NCBI GenBank assembly: GCA_030549205.1
Contig: JAUKTV010000011.1
Location: forward strand, 1,054,001-1,118,000
Direction of reading: 5' to 3'
DNA from: Apiosordaria backusii
Taxonomy: Eukaryota > Ascomycota > Sordariomycetes > Sordariales > Lasiosphaeriaceae
DNA: 64,000 nucleotides
A program made the translations under genes and the position numbers. This document shows, in pieces, positions 35,615 through 47,623 of the stretch. The notes under the pieces were generated by a model. The model saw only the letters and a program-made list of their open reading frames with translations. It did no database searches and was not told where the DNA came from. Each line of letters opens with the position of its first letter. Positions within the stretch are counted from its first letter, which is position 1.

Positions 35615-38600
35615 GTTTGGAACGATTTGATGACGACACGACATGAGAGACGAGGTTCACGGCCTACGAATGATACTGCATGAAACGCATACATGACACA
35701 TGCATAGCGTTGGGCGCTTTTAGCATTTTCAGTTTTTCTTTTCCTTGGGCATATGTCTTTCTCAACACCCACAACACATACACTTCTTCCGCTCCCGCGA
35801 CACACACACACACACACACATAACAGATATCTACCGGCTCACGCTCCGACATTTGTTCCTTCTTTGCGCTCTTGTAGAAACAGGAGTCGCCCGCCTTTTT
35901 ATTTCTTGGACATTTTTTCAGCCTGATTTTCTGCGTTGTCGTCATGTTTTGGTCTTTCGATTGGCAAAATTTAGCAAGCGAGCATTGGCTTTTTGTTTTT
36001 GACGCATCTCCTCTACTCTTAATGTTGTTTATCCTCCTCTTTTCAGGACTCGGTCTCACATTTTCATGCGGTATTTCCTTGGGCGCTGGTATCGGGTTGT
36101 TTTCAGCAGAGCTTTTGCTGCGAGGTCGGCGGGCGGAACACGGCGAACATTGGCGGATTCGGATTGATATTTTTGGACGACATCATTCCTTCTGCTTTGT
36201 ACACTGGAGGATCGCCGTCGCGGGCCTGTCAGCGTGCGGAGAAATCTCTCGCAGACAGCCAGACTGGCACAACATTTTTACACAACAAAATTGGGGTTGC
36301 GAAGGAAAACGACGAGCATTGTTCATTATCACCATGCCGAAGTCCCTTGCGGGGAGGAAGAGCCCCAACAACGCGGATCCGGCTGCGACATGGACACCAC
36401 AGTCACGGCGACATCATCTTTATCAACAATTTTTTTTTTTCTTATGTCTTCAACACCTTCACTCGCCAACTTTTTATCAACATGTTTTGGGTCTGTTTCC
36501 CGTGATTCTTTTTTCACATCACCGGATTTGCAGCATCCCCCGACGAGGAAATAGTCACAACTACGGCAAAGGATGGCGGTCATTTCTGAGTGAATCGCTG
36601 GTAATACGGCGATGGTCATACGATTTGATCCCCATCCTTCGCGGGCTGCTCCTGGGTAGGAGTGAGAAAAGGTCTTCTTTTTTTTATGATCTCATCAAGA
36701 AGCACCGGTTCTCACCATCGCCCACGCGCGGCAAGCCTTAGCGACGTCAAACGCGGACTTATTGACGGATTTGGGTACATAGCATTTTTTTTTTCTTGTT
36801 TATTTATTTTTTTGGATATACTTTTCATGAACCACCAGACATATGGATACGAATGACAGTGAACAAGGAGGAAAAGGGGAACTATTTTTCGGAAGCCCGG
36901 TGGGAGCTGGAACGCCCAACCATATGGAACGACCGTCAAAGATTCCCCTGGAATATTCTTGTAGCTTGGCAGCAAATAAATTCAGAACACTTTTACATAC
37001 AATACTTTGATTCTCTCTGCACTCGTGATCTTTTCAAATCTACTTCGCAGGCACGGTCCCGTGGAGGAGGCCTCTTCCGAGACTCGAGCTGCATTACATG
37101 CATTAGTCCCATTTTATCCCCAACGCGAGAAGCAACCAACCGCTTGTTCTTGTCCTGATGACGAGTTCTGTTTCTCGGGGCTGGCGACCAGCCACCAAAC
37201 GGACGAAAGCTGTCGGGCGCTGTGTAAGTCAGCACTTATTTACAGTGCGAATCCTCCGTATCCGGAGGAGGCTGCCTGCCTGTCGGGATCCGGGCCGGTT
37301 AGTTGTGCTTGGGAATGGGAAGAGTCATCGGCAGGATGGGAGGGAAGCCTTGGAGTGAGATTCAGCCTGTTAGTAGTTGGAGTTGGGCAGGTAGTAAGGT
37401 AGGTAGGTAGCCAGCCAAGGCTCGTAACGAAGAGGGCTGAAGAGGGGGAACATCTCGAAGCAGCAAATGATTCTTTCCTCATCTTCCACTGGCCCGGTAA
37501 CAGCCTTGCTTTCTGTTCTCTCGAGTCCGAGACACTCCGGCTTAGTTCCCACGATACTTACTCACATCTGCACAACGCACACCTCGGCATCGAACACTGA
37601 ATTGACGCATGTCTCCCAGAAGAAAGGTCACGCAACTTGATCCCAGCCTGCTTCCCACCCACCCACTTCTCTGCAACGAACAGGCAGGTGCTCACAAGAT
37701 TATTGCACCATTTCCGTTCTATACCGTATCTTCCCCTCACCATTCATTTTCCACCACTCAAGTGAAACTTCCCCCGCTCATTTCACACCAGTAGCCTCAA
37801 TCTCAAACTGCTGGTTTTAGACACTGCATGAGTTTTGTCTCTGTCTTCTTCAAGGTTTTGCTCCAACTAGTTTTTTGAGTCACTGACCTTATCTGCAACC
37901 CACCCTCTGCTTGTTTCGAAGGTTGTTCGGGACCGAAGAAGTCTCGGACTTATTTTGGTATCATCTGTGCGTGCAGGTAAAACGACCGGGGAAAAAACCT
38001 GGGGAGAGAAGAAGAAGAACCCGGCAGGAATCAAATCAATTTAGCCGGACCGGTAGGCACACCGAAACCAGGACTGACTGACTCCCAGCCGGGCAGAGAA
38101 CCCAACCCACTGGGCGGGAACTGGGATAGCTGCGAAAGAGTGGTGAGGTAATTGGGCACCACCCACACACTCAATATCACACCCACACCTTCTGGAACAC
38201 CTGCCGCACTTGGGACAGCTCCCGATATACACAGTACTGTAAAAAAGGCGGGTGCCCACTCACACCTGGTGACGTTGCAAAAAAATACATAAGTATGGGG
38301 GGATGCAAGTTTCGGCAGATGAAATGCACTCCGGACTTGGGGGAGGGGAGGGGGGGAAAGTTGGGGGCTGAAAACCAGCTGACATAACCTCAGCTTGTTT
38401 CATGGCCCCCAAACAACTTGGGTCAGGTAAGGTAGGTAGATTTAAAGGCCGAAGAATAAACTGGGATTGGATAGGTTCGGGAAGGATCGGCCCGGATCAC
38501 CTACATACTCCAAGACTCGTCACCTACCTACATACACATGGATTTGACACATGACGTGATCCGGGCAGTGAGGGGGATTATCTAATCACCCCAACAGCAA

Positions 38601-39908
38601 GCCACCGATAGAAACTCAGCCAATTTCCTACATCCTTGTTAGGTAGGTAGATTCAATACAAGCAAAGCAGTCATCAAACACAAACCTGAACAACAACATC
38701 TCTCTCTCATAGCTAGTGTACTCCAGTTCAACTACAAACGTCATCCCTACCACCTTCACTTTCCCCTTTCGTCCACCGAGCCAGCCTCCAAGTAGGTAGG
38801 TAACAAAACGTTACCGACTATCGGGTCAGTTAATCTATATTCCAGCTTTTGTACAATCACCTTGAACCACCGCCTGCAACTGCCCTGCAATGAATAACCA
38901 GGAATGAGCGAGCGCCCAAGAACAACCACCCTCTGCCATGAGTGTAACCCAGAAACTGCCGAACACAAAAACAAAACAAAACAACCTCCCCCTCAAACCC
39001 CAAGCCGGACCGGTAGGCCAGCTTACCTTACCTAAACCAAGAAAGGGGACGGGAGGAAATGCCGTGCTGGCCCGCTAGGCTATGCTGTGTCCCCTGCTGT
39101 GCTCGCTCTCCCTACCTTACCTCCTCAGGCTCTGCCGTGCAAGCAAACACAAGAGCACAAACTACCGGGGTGTGAAGAGGGGAATTTGAAACCAAACAAA
39201 ACCTTCAGTCGTAAAAAGTATATCGGACATGTGGTTATACAACCCCCCCCCCCCCCCCCCCCTATGTTTGTAATACCTAGGTACGGCGCCCGTGATGTCG
39301 TGAAACCCGGCCCCCTGGAAGGGAGGTATGTACGTGGTGGATTCAAAAAACAATTGAAAGTATTCCGAAGACGAAGGGGATGGAAAGTGAAAAAAAGAGT
39401 GGTACGCACGTAGGTTTTGTTTACGTTGCTTATGGGTAAGGTGGTAAGGTAGAAAAGAAAGCGGAGAAGCTACCTGTCGATGGAGGTGGGTCGCCCCTGA
39501 AGTTTACCCCTGGTCTTGGACACCTATCTACCTGAGGGTTCCATGCCGAGTAAGCCGTCCATCTAGATAATCAACCAGTTCTCGATTCTTCTTGGAGCGA
39601 ACAGGACCATTACCGTCTATTTTCCATGTTCTCTGTGGACGGTTCATTGGATGGGGAAAAAAAACAACTAGTCTTGGATTCAGAGTGCCCACGTTGCTTA
39701 TTTGTGAAGGAATAAAAGTCAGCTGGGAACCCTACCTGAGAAGATCTTACCTTTTGTCGACCAGCCACACCGAGATGATGTGAGTGATGCCCTACAATGG
39801 GTAATATCTGTAGATAGATTAAACAGATTTTGGTGCTCGCATTGCTCTACCTTTCATATACACAACGTCCATGAAACCCGCTCAACTCCAAAACACGCGC
39901 TAAGGAAA
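35615..39908. other. 3' UTR of the bZIP gene and a gene-free stretch
   Basis: No gene found in 4.3 kb. The first part is probably a long 3' UTR with a CA run at 35800-35820 and T-rich tracts. From about 37380 the sequence is rich in AGGTAGGTAG/CTACCTACC motifs and several direct copies of AGCCGGACCGGTAGG (38042, 39003). A run of 20 C lies at 39243-39262. Frames that cross these repeats are not credible genes. Confidence 0.5.
39243..39262. repeat. Run of 20 cytosines
   Basis: Pure C homopolymer in intergenic DNA. Its true length is uncertain because such runs are hard to sequence. Confidence 0.9.
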
Positions 39909-41078
39909 CTAGTTTCCAGCCTTGAAGGTCCTCCCGCTCGCCGTCTTGCGCTCCTTTTCTTCGTTCTCTGGTCTCGCTCTCCGGAGAACTGATACACAGA
40001 GTTAGTACGATACTCGGATGAGAGACACGCGGGGAGAAACTGACCCTGGAGGAAGTCTGCCGTCCGCCTTCTCATACGCGTGTGGATATACGCCTTGGAG
40101 GCCTTGATATGATAGTGGAAATAATCGCGGAACGTCTGAATGTGCGAGATAACATCATTCATCCGCTGAGGAGTCAAGTGGCGAGGGAACAAAACTGCAT
40201 CACGATTATTAGCCACCGCCTTTCCAACACACCGCCACACAACATACCAAAAGTAACATAACCAATCTCCCCCGTCCCCGTATTCTTCACCCCCGGCACG
40301 CCCTGCAACTCCAACGGCGGATCATTCCTAAACAGCACCTGCGGCGCGTTCTGGATCGCCCTCCTGCGAGCATCCACAAACTCCTGAATGAAAACCTTTC
40401 CAAACACACGGTCCGTCTCCTCCCTGAACACAGTACTGAAAATCACAGTAACACGATCATGACTGGCCTTGACGTAAATCGCCTCCTCCTCACGGTAGTG
40501 AATAGCCTTCACCTCCCCCCCTCCTTCACACCCTGCGGCGCTTCTTCAGATGTGAACTTGGCCGCCTCCGCCTTTAGGTGGTAGTGCTCCTCGTACGCCT
40601 GCTTAAAAGGGGCGGCCATCGCGTTGCGCTTGAGCAGAGCAATCTTCATGATCAGCACATCGCGGGCTTCTTTATCCTCGGGGAGGTTCTCGAGGTCGAC
40701 TTGGATGGAGAAGTCATAGCCCGGCTCGGGCGGGACGACGTAGGGGCCGTATTCCTCGGCGAGGAGCTCTTCGGCGCCGTAGCGGACGAGGTCCTTGTAG
40801 CAGCGGATTTGCATGGACACGACGATCTTGGTCTTGGATTCGGGGGTGGAGATGTGGAAGATGACGCCGTCAAAGTCGGATACGGTTTGGTCGATGGACA
40901 CGGGGGGTGCTCTGAGGTCGGGCGCATTCGGCTGGGTTAGCTTTGGTGATGATACTCTCAGGAAGGGGGGGGGGAGGGATTGGGCGGTGAGGTTGGGAGG
41001 GAAGACAAAAACTCACCCGGAGAAACGCTCCGTGAGCACCGTTTGTATCAGCACGTTTTGGTAGTCGAGCAGCAACAT
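39909..41078 (-). CDS. arpc2: Arp2/3 complex 34-kDa subunit (ARPC2/Arc35), one-base frameshift in a G run
   Basis: ARPC2 is a core subunit of the Arp2/3 complex that nucleates branched actin. Four exons: 41078-41017, 40911-40248, 40194-40045 and 39988-39909. The start MLLLDYQNVLIQTVLTERFSG joins APPVSIDQTVSDFDGVIFHIST, and later blocks (YGPYVVPPEPGYDFSIQVDLENLP, IHYREEEAIYVKASHDRVTV, LFPRHLTPQRMNDVISHIQT) are typical of the family. The frame breaks after EEAPQGVKEGG: the run of seven G (plus strand C, 40515-40521) is one base short of what would keep GVKEGG and VKAIHYREEE in one frame. Exons total 956 nt; one more base gives 318 residues, the normal length. A sequencing error is the likeliest reason, since nothing else is damaged. 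It is divergently paired with UTP12. Confidence 0.92.
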
Positions 41079-41433
41079 CTTGTCCCCGACACTCCCGTGA
41101 ACTATGATATGATATGGTGGTGTTTATGGTTGAAGTTGGGGGAAGCTTTAGTGGGGCCTGTCAGTTGCAACTGGGAAGGCTGACGTTGCCCAGCTTGCGA
41201 CGAGCTGCGGACCAGGCCCATCCCCTGAAAGCTTCTGCCCCGCAATCCCTGGAAGTAGTGTAGCAGCCACTGGACCCCTGTCGACGGGTGTGGCTAATGT
41301 TTTAACCTTGAGAAGTCTTATCTTATCGCCGCCAAAAAAAAGTTCTGGGCAAGACAAGCACTTCCCTCCAGCGCAAGGACATTTCACGACGATTGAGAGG
41401 TGCGCCTGCATTGGATAATCTCTAATCGCAAAT
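41079..41433. promoter_or_regulatory. Bidirectional promoter of ARPC2 and UTP12
   Basis: The two start codons are 355 bp apart on opposite strands, so this interval must hold both promoters and leaders. No TATA-like box stands out on either side. The gap is almost the same size as the rebuilt ATP4/NOC4 gap (352 bp without the transposon). Confidence 0.7.
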
Positions 41434-44373
41434 ATGGTCAAGTCCTACTTGTAAGTGACATGTCTCCTTCAAACCCCCGCCTAACAGACCCCTGACAACC
41501 CCAGGAAATTCGAGCCATCCAAGTCCTTCGGCGTCGTCGCATCCAGCAGCTCCAACATCGTCTGGTCGTCCAAGGACAAGTCGAAAAGCAGCGCCGGCCA
41601 GGCCGTTGTCGCCGCCAATGAGGAGGTTCTAGTTTGGGATATCAAAAAGGGCGAGCTCCTCAGCCGCTGGAAAGATGAGAACAACCGAGCTCTAGTAACA
41701 GCGATTGCGCAAAGCAAGACCGACCCCGACCTGTTCGCCGTCGGATACGAAAATGGAAGCATTCGCCTTTGGGACAGCAAGATTGCCACCTCGGTGGTGG
41801 GCTTCAACGGACACAAGTCGGCCGTCACAATCCTTGCCTTCGACAAGACCGGCGTGCGCCTGGCCTCCGGCTCGAAGGACACCGATGTTATCGTTTGGGA
41901 TCTTGTCGCCGAGGTGGGACAGTACAAGCTGAGAGGACACGAGGATCAGATTACCGGGTTAAAGTTTGTCGAGCCAGAGCCGGTAGTAGCGGAAGAAGAT
42001 GGAGAGCAGGCATTGATGGCAGTGGACAACGAGGGCACAGAGGGCTTCCTGCTAACAACAGGGAAGGATTCGCTGATCAAGCTCTGGGATCTCTCATCAC
42101 GCCACTGCATCGAAACACATGTTGCGCAAAGCAATGGCGAGTGTTGGGCGCTAGGAGTCTCACCAGACCTGAGTGGCTGCGTAACTGCTGGAAACGACGG
42201 TGAAATGAAGGTCTGGGCTTTGGACGTGGCGGCATTGGCCGCTTCAGCGCAACGAGTCGATCTCTCACAATCAGTCAACTTTCTCTACGACAGGGGTACA
42301 TTACACCGATCGAGCAAAGAAAGGGCAGTCGAGGTTATTTTCCACCCCCGCCGGGATTATTTTGCAGTACACGGAGTCGAGAAGAACGTTGAGATTTGGA
42401 GGATACGGACAGAATCAGAAGTGAAGAAGAGCTTGGCTAGGAAAAAGAAGAGGAGAAAGGAGAAGCTGGCCAAGGACAAGAAGGGGGCTGATGTCGATAT
42501 GGAGGACGAGGGTGCCGACGATATCACCAAGGCTGAGATCTCGGATGTGTTTGCGCAGCATGTCATTGTCAGAACCACGGGCAAGGTTAGGTCAGTCGAC
42601 TGGGCGATACAGCAGGGGAGCAAGGATTTACAACTACTTGTTGGGTCGACAAATAACTTGTTGGAGCTGTACACAATTGTTGGAAAGGACAAGCTCAAGG
42701 CCAAGAGCGATGTGCCAGACTACAACAAGGCGCTCGGTGTTGATCTCCCAGGACACCGGACGGATATCCGGTCGCTATCTCTCAGCTCTGACGATAAGAT
42801 GCTGGCGTCCGCTGCCAACGGTTCCCTGAAGATTTGGAACGTCAAGACACAAGCCTGCATCAGGACGTTCGAGTGTGGTTATGCACTGTGTTGCGCATTC
42901 TTGCCAGGCGACAAGGTGGTAGTTGTGGGAACCAAGGAAGGCGAACTTCAGCTATATGATGTAGCCTCGGCGGCATTGCTGGAGAGCGTAAATGCACATG
43001 AAGGACATGCCATCTGGGCGTTGCAAGTTCACCCAGACGGTAAGTCAGTCGTGTCAGGAGGTGCAGACAAGACAGCCAAGTTCTGGGACTTCAAGATCGT
43101 CCAAGAACAGGTTCTCGGCACAACGAGAACCACACCAAAACTCAAGCTGGTCCAGTCAAGGATACTGAAAGTATCCGATGACATTCTCAGTCTGAAATTC
43201 TCCCCCGACTCCAAGCTCCTGGCCGTTTCTCTTCTTGACAGCACAGTCAAGGTCTTCTTCGTCGACACCCTCAAACTCTACCTCAACCTCTACGGCCACA
43301 AACTCCCAGTCCTAAGCATGGACATTTCCTACGACAGCAAACTAATCATCACCTCCTCCGCCGATAAAAACATCAGAATATGGGGCCTCGACTTTGGCGA
43401 CTGCCACAAAGCCCTTTTCGGGCATCAAGACTCCATCCTCCAAGTAGCCTTCATCCCCCACAACTCCGAAGGCAACGGCCACCACTTTTTCTCCGCGTCC
43501 AAAGACCGCACCATCAAGTACTGGGACGCGGATAAATTCGAGCAAATCCAACGCATCGACGGCCACCACGGGGAAATCTGGGCCCTTGCCATCTCCCACG
43601 CGGGTAACTTTTTGGTGTCGGCCTCCCACGACAAGTCCATCCGCGTATGGGAGGAAACCGACGAGCAAATCTTCCTGGAGGAAGAGCGTGAAAAGGAGCT
43701 CGAAGAGCTTTACGAGTCGACCCTTACCACCTCGTTGGAACAAGACGCCGACGCGCAAGATGAAAATCGTGAGGTAGCCGCCGCGTCTAAACAAACCGTC
43801 GAGACGTTAATGGCAGGAGAGAGGATAGCCGAAGCCCTCGAGCTAGGCCTCGCAGACCTCAACGTGGTGAAAGAATGGGAAGTCGCCAAGGCGTCCAACC
43901 CCAATCTTGCGCCTCCGCAGCGAAACCCGATTTTTATCGCGCTGGGGAATATCACAGCGGAGCAATATGTCATGAACACACTGTCGAAAATCAAGGCGTC
44001 TGCCCTCCACGACGCTTTGCTCGTGTTGCCATTCGCCTCGGTCCCGATGCTGTTTACGTTTCTCAATTTGTTCGCGCTGAGGAGCATGAATATCCCGCTT
44101 ACGTGCAGGATTTTGTTTTTTATGCTCAAGACCCACCACAGGCAGATTGTTTCGAGTAGAACGATGAGGGGGATGCTGGATGGGATCAGGGTGAATTTGA
44201 GGGGGGCGCTGAGGAAGCAGAAGGATGAGATGGGGTATAATATTGCCGCGTTGAGGGTGGTGGGGATGCAGATTGAGGAGAGGAGTGTCAAGGGGTTTGT
44301 GGATGAGAAGTGGGAGGAGGAGGAGGCGCAGAAGAGGGAGGTGAGGAAGAGGGCTTTTGCTAGTCTTTCTTAG
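41434..44373 (+). CDS. utp12: WD40 U3 snoRNP protein Utp12/Dip2
   Basis: Utp12 is part of the UTP-B subcomplex of the small-subunit processome, working in the nucleolus on 18S rRNA maturation. Exon 1 is tiny (41434-41450, MVKSYL), followed by a 54-bp intron and one large exon (41505-44373); 961 residues, as expected for the family (WDR3 in animals). MVKSYLKFEPSKSFGVVASS is the classic N-terminus. About a dozen WD repeats follow (for example DIKKGELLSRWKDE, GSIRLWDSK, GSLKIWNVKT, NIRIWGLDFGDCHKALFGH, HDKSIRVWEE). A lysine-rich loop (RKKKRRKEKLAKDKK) and an acidic stretch sit between the two propellers. The C-terminal helical Utp12 domain contains PLTCRILFFMLKTHHRQIV. With NOC4, it makes two 40S biogenesis genes in this window. 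Confidence 0.96.
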
Positions 44374-44749
44374 GTGGGCTGAGTGAGATGTGAGGGTTGC
44401 TTTTGTTGGGTTAATATGGCATGGTAGATAGTACGGTGTTATGTGGATTTCAGATTCAATCAAGGACGATATCTTCAAGCTTTTGCGCCTGTCTCAAACC
44501 TTTCAAATGCATGTCTAGTCTGAAATATCGGTATTATGGTATTATTTCTAATTTCAACCAGGTGACGTTTAAACCCCTGATTCCCAAACCATGGTATCTC
44601 CCCCCCCCACTTTTCCCCCCACAAGTAATGTTCTTGACATATACTCATGAAACATTAACGCCATGCTGTGATGATATATATGAACAAAAGAACCAACCAA
44701 CGTCAACTACAAATATCTACAAATTTTGAGTATTAAACACGCCCCTCAC
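44374..44749. other. Convergent intergenic interval
   Basis: 376 bp between the stops of UTP12 (+) and the proline-rich gene (-). It can hold only 3' UTRs and terminators; nothing else is visible apart from a C-rich tract near 44599. Confidence 0.6.
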
Positions 44750-47191
44750 TCACTCCTCTTCACTCTCCACCGCCTCCACTTCCGAAGCCAGTTGTTGTGC
44801 TGCCCCTGACATTGCCGTAGCCGTACTGTCTTCAGCGGGAGTATCAACCATGACATCATCTTCATCCTCATCCTCATCATCACCACCATCCTCACCCTCC
44901 GTCTCAACAACAGCAGCAGGCGTTTCATAAGGCGTCTCAAACTCTTCCTCCCCACCCGAAGAGGACTGCCCCCCCTCATCATCATCAATCTCCATTGGAG
45001 TCTCCCCCGCTGCCCCATCCCCATCCCCATCCTCAGTTATTGGTGAGGACAAACCAGAAGAAGAAGAACCAGGTGTCCCAACCGAAGAAACCTCATCATC
45101 ATCCTCCTGCATCGCCTCCTCCATAGCCTGCTCTAGCGCCTCTTCCATCGCGGCATCGTCATCGTCTTCAGCCGCTGTAATGACAACACCGGCGGCGGTC
45201 ACTTCCCCCTGTGATGGTGTGGCGTCTGCTATATTCTCTTCTGGCATGTCCGTTCCTTTACTGTTGTTTTTAGCCGTGGCGGTGGCGGTAGCGTCAACCT
45301 CCTCCTCCTCCGTAGACAACAGATCTCGATCTGTTGCGTCTTCCGCCGTGCTCACTGGCACAGCTGATTCCACCGCAATATCTCGGTCACCAGTACCCAG
45401 CGATATTGCTGCCTGAGTGGTGCTAGGCGTTGTTTTCTCGACCTGATCAATATCATTTTTATCGACGTCGGCCCGATTATTCTTGCCGCTGACCCCCTGC
45501 TGTAATGTCTGCACTGGGTCTTCCTCTGCTTGGGTTTCTCCGGGAATAGGGGCAGAGACAAAATTAGAACCGGCCGCAGGAGGTGGACCTTGGGCCGTAA
45601 ATGGGGGTTGACCCTGCTGGGTACTAACGCCGCCGTTAGGCACGGCGGGAGGCGGCTGGGCCCGAGGTTTTGGCTTGCTGGCACGTCCGGTGTTCGCTCC
45701 TCCTGGTGTCCGTAGCGAGGACCGGCCTTGGGACACGGTGTTCTGCGGTGGTTGCGGAGGTGGATTGGTTTGGCTAGTTGGTGCAAACCCGGGTGGTGCA
45801 TAGGGACTGACATAGCCAGAAGGACCTATGTATGGACCTGACGGCGGCGGTCCAGTCGGTCTCTGGGCTTGTGGCTGACCTTGATTTGACACAGGGTGCG
45901 CTCCGGCGGCATGTGGAGGTTGGGCAGTAGGCGGAGGTCCATGTGATGGGTGGGGAGGATGATAACCGGAAGGAGGGTGAGCGCCGTGTGGGCCCTGAGC
46001 TTGACCCGGTTGTGGAGGTGGGTGTGGCATCGGGTGTTGACCTGGTTGTGGGGGCGGTTGTGGAGGCCGATGGTGTGTGCCGTTCGGAGCCGGCGCTCCA
46101 TTCGTAAGCGGAGCTGGGCCGGGATATACAGTGACAAAACACGGCGGACCCAGTTCTACTGGCTGCCCAGCGTACACAATCGGTAACACGGTGCCCGGCG
46201 GTATGCATATCTGCCCAGGAAAGCTCCAGGGCCCGGGATGTGGCCCCGTGTAGAGCACGACATAGTTCGAAGGGTTGAAAGCCGGTGGTACTTGGGGATA
46301 CGCTTGTGGGTGTGCGCCGGGTTGAGGGCCAGGTTTTGCGCCGGGTTGCGGAGCTGGTTGGGCCGCCGGCCGATTTACTTGCAGGACGGGAGGGGCCTGA
46401 ACGGGAGGGGCTCGTGGTGCCGGCCCATTTTGAGCTGGGGCTATTTGCGGCGCCGGAGCGGGGGCTAACGGGGCAGGTGTTCGAGGTGCTGGCGGTGGTT
46501 TATAATGCGGTTGTGGATTCACACGGCCTATGATTCGAACAGTCGGTTTCAACGGTGCTATCGGTGCCGGTGTTGTCGGTACAACAGATGACGAGCTGGC
46601 AGACGGAGGTCCAGACGAGGAGGGCGTTGGAGGGGCGCCGGTCGTACTTGAATTCGTGGCCGTCACATCTGGCTCCTCCTGTTGCATTCCTTCTTTGGTT
46701 CGAAAAGAGCGTTGGCTCAGTGGCTTCCAGCCCTCTAGAGCTTTTGGGACCCCTCCTGGTCCTACCTTGGGGACTTCAATGCCTGTCCCTTCAAGGAGCT
46801 TGTCTCTCGAATCCCACCATCCTTGAATCGTTGGCGTAGGTATCTTCCAAAAGTCAGAAGCTTCGGCGTATGTGGGTGCTCTGTACCAGACAAGCTCTCC
46901 ATTCTTGTTTTCGACGATGGGTTGTGTTGAACAGTCCTCTTGGGGCTGCCCGATTCGACGACGTGGTGTTTTGCGAGGGCCTGAGTCAGGGACACGGTGG
47001 GTAAGGAGGTACAGCAATACTTCGACCTTGCGCTCGCGGGTATAACTTCGTTCAACGCGTTTGATTTGCTTGAGGGCCTTTGCCTTCAGCTTCTCAGCCA
47101 AGGGCTTCGGAGCCGGTCCGCGCTTCTTCCTTTCCACTCCCTTCAAGGTCAGGGGCCGGCGAATCGGCGTCGACTTCAGTGTAGGAGCCAT
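44750..47191 (-). CDS. Proline-rich, acidic-tailed protein with a basic HTH-like N-terminus, unknown function
   Basis: A single exon of 813 residues from the ATG at 47191 (MAPTLKSTPIRRPLTLKG). The first 60 residues are strongly basic (GVERKKRGPAPKPLAEKLKA, KALKQIKRVERSYTRERKVE). Residues 60-150 include LLYLLTHRVPD and the segment YAEASDFWKIPTPTIQGWWDSR, which looks like a helix-turn-helix of the Psq/CENP-B or transposase type (x-A-x-x-F-x-I-P-x-x-T-I-x-x-W). The middle (about 190-560) is Pro/Gly/Gln-rich with no fold. The last 170 residues are Asp/Glu-rich and low complexity. DNA binding with a disordered activation or chromatin-interaction tail is an inference; I do not recognise a named protein. 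The 47191 start leaves an in-frame TTG nine bases upstream unused. Confidence 0.82.
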   Translation of the reverse strand: MAPTLKSTPIRRPLTLKGVERKKRGPAPKPLAEKLKAKALKQIKRVERSYTRERKVEVLLYLLTHRVPDSGPRKTPRRRIGQPQEDCSTQPIVENKNGELVWYRAPTYAEASDFWKIPTPTIQGWWDSRDKLLEGTGIEVPKVGPGGVPKALEGWKPLSQRSFRTKEGMQQEEPDVTATNSSTTGAPPTPSSSGPPSASSSSVVPTTPAPIAPLKPTVRIIGRVNPQPHYKPPPAPRTPAPLAPAPAPQIAPAQNGPAPRAPPVQAPPVLQVNRPAAQPAPQPGAKPGPQPGAHPQAYPQVPPAFNPSNYVVLYTGPHPGPWSFPGQICIPPGTVLPIVYAGQPVELGPPCFVTVYPGPAPLTNGAPAPNGTHHRPPQPPPQPGQHPMPHPPPQPGQAQGPHGAHPPSGYHPPHPSHGPPPTAQPPHAAGAHPVSNQGQPQAQRPTGPPPSGPYIGPSGYVSPYAPPGFAPTSQTNPPPQPPQNTVSQGRSSLRTPGGANTGRASKPKPRAQPPPAVPNGGVSTQQGQPPFTAQGPPPAAGSNFVSAPIPGETQAEEDPVQTLQQGVSGKNNRADVDKNDIDQVEKTTPSTTQAAISLGTGDRDIAVESAVPVSTAEDATDRDLLSTEEEEVDATATATAKNNSKGTDMPEENIADATPSQGEVTAAGVVITAAEDDDDAAMEEALEQAMEEAMQEDDDEVSSVGTPGSSSSGLSSPITEDGDGDGAAGETPMEIDDDEGGQSSSGGEEEFETPYETPAAVVETEGEDGGDDEDEDEDDVMVDTPAEDSTATAMSGAAQQLASEVEAVESEEE

Positions 47192-47527
47192 GATGATCAA
47201 GGGGCTTCAACGCGGGAGGCAATGCCGACGCGATGCCTCAGCCAAACTCCAGGGAAGCAGCCATGAGACGAAAGCCAATTGCGATGCTTGGCTCGTGTCT
47301 GTTTGTTAGCTTCAGCTCAGGGTCCAAATCGGCAAATCGTGAACTCGAGGTCCGTGCTGGCGTCGCAAATTATTGGGAGCAAAAACGCCCTTTTCCCCGA
47401 CCTGGTTAGAGACTGACAATCTGAGGTTTGGCTCCACATGACAACACTGACAGCAATCAGGTGGATAGCATGTGAGGACAAAAGATTAAGGGATCTTTTT
47501 TTGGGGAGTAAAAAGTGTAAAAGAGGA
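47192..47527. other. Short spacer between the proline-rich gene and tRNA-Ile
   Basis: About 336 bp holding the promoter and leader of the minus-strand gene at 47191 and the termination region of the tRNA. On the - strand, T runs directly after the tRNA (47519-47522 and 47508-47512) are good RNA polymerase III terminators. Confidence 0.6.
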
Positions 47528-47623
47528 TGCCCAATAACAGGATTGAACTGTTGACCTTCGCATACCATTTACAGGTGGCTACCAGTATTAGTACGACGCT
47601 CTAACCAGCTGAGCTAATCGGGC
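47528..47623 (-). tRNA. tRNA-Ile(AAT) with a short anticodon-loop intron
   Basis: On the - strand the gene starts GCCCGATTAGCTCAGCTGG (acceptor stem and A box) and ends ...GTTCAATCCTGTTATTGGGCA (T arm as B box, acceptor stem, discriminator A). The acceptor stem GCCCGAT pairs with ATTGGGC with one G-U pair. The anticodon stem TCGTA pairs with TGCGA around loop CTAATA-A, placing AAT at the anticodon. About 22 bases after position 37 do not fit the cloverleaf and form the intron. The mature length is about 74 nt. The CCA end is not encoded, as usual in eukaryotes. Confidence 0.93.

Noticed and set aside
35944..36741. 265-codon frame downstream of the bZIP gene
   Set aside because: Phe/Ser-rich chance frame through T-rich 3' UTR-like sequence, overlapping open frames on the other strand.
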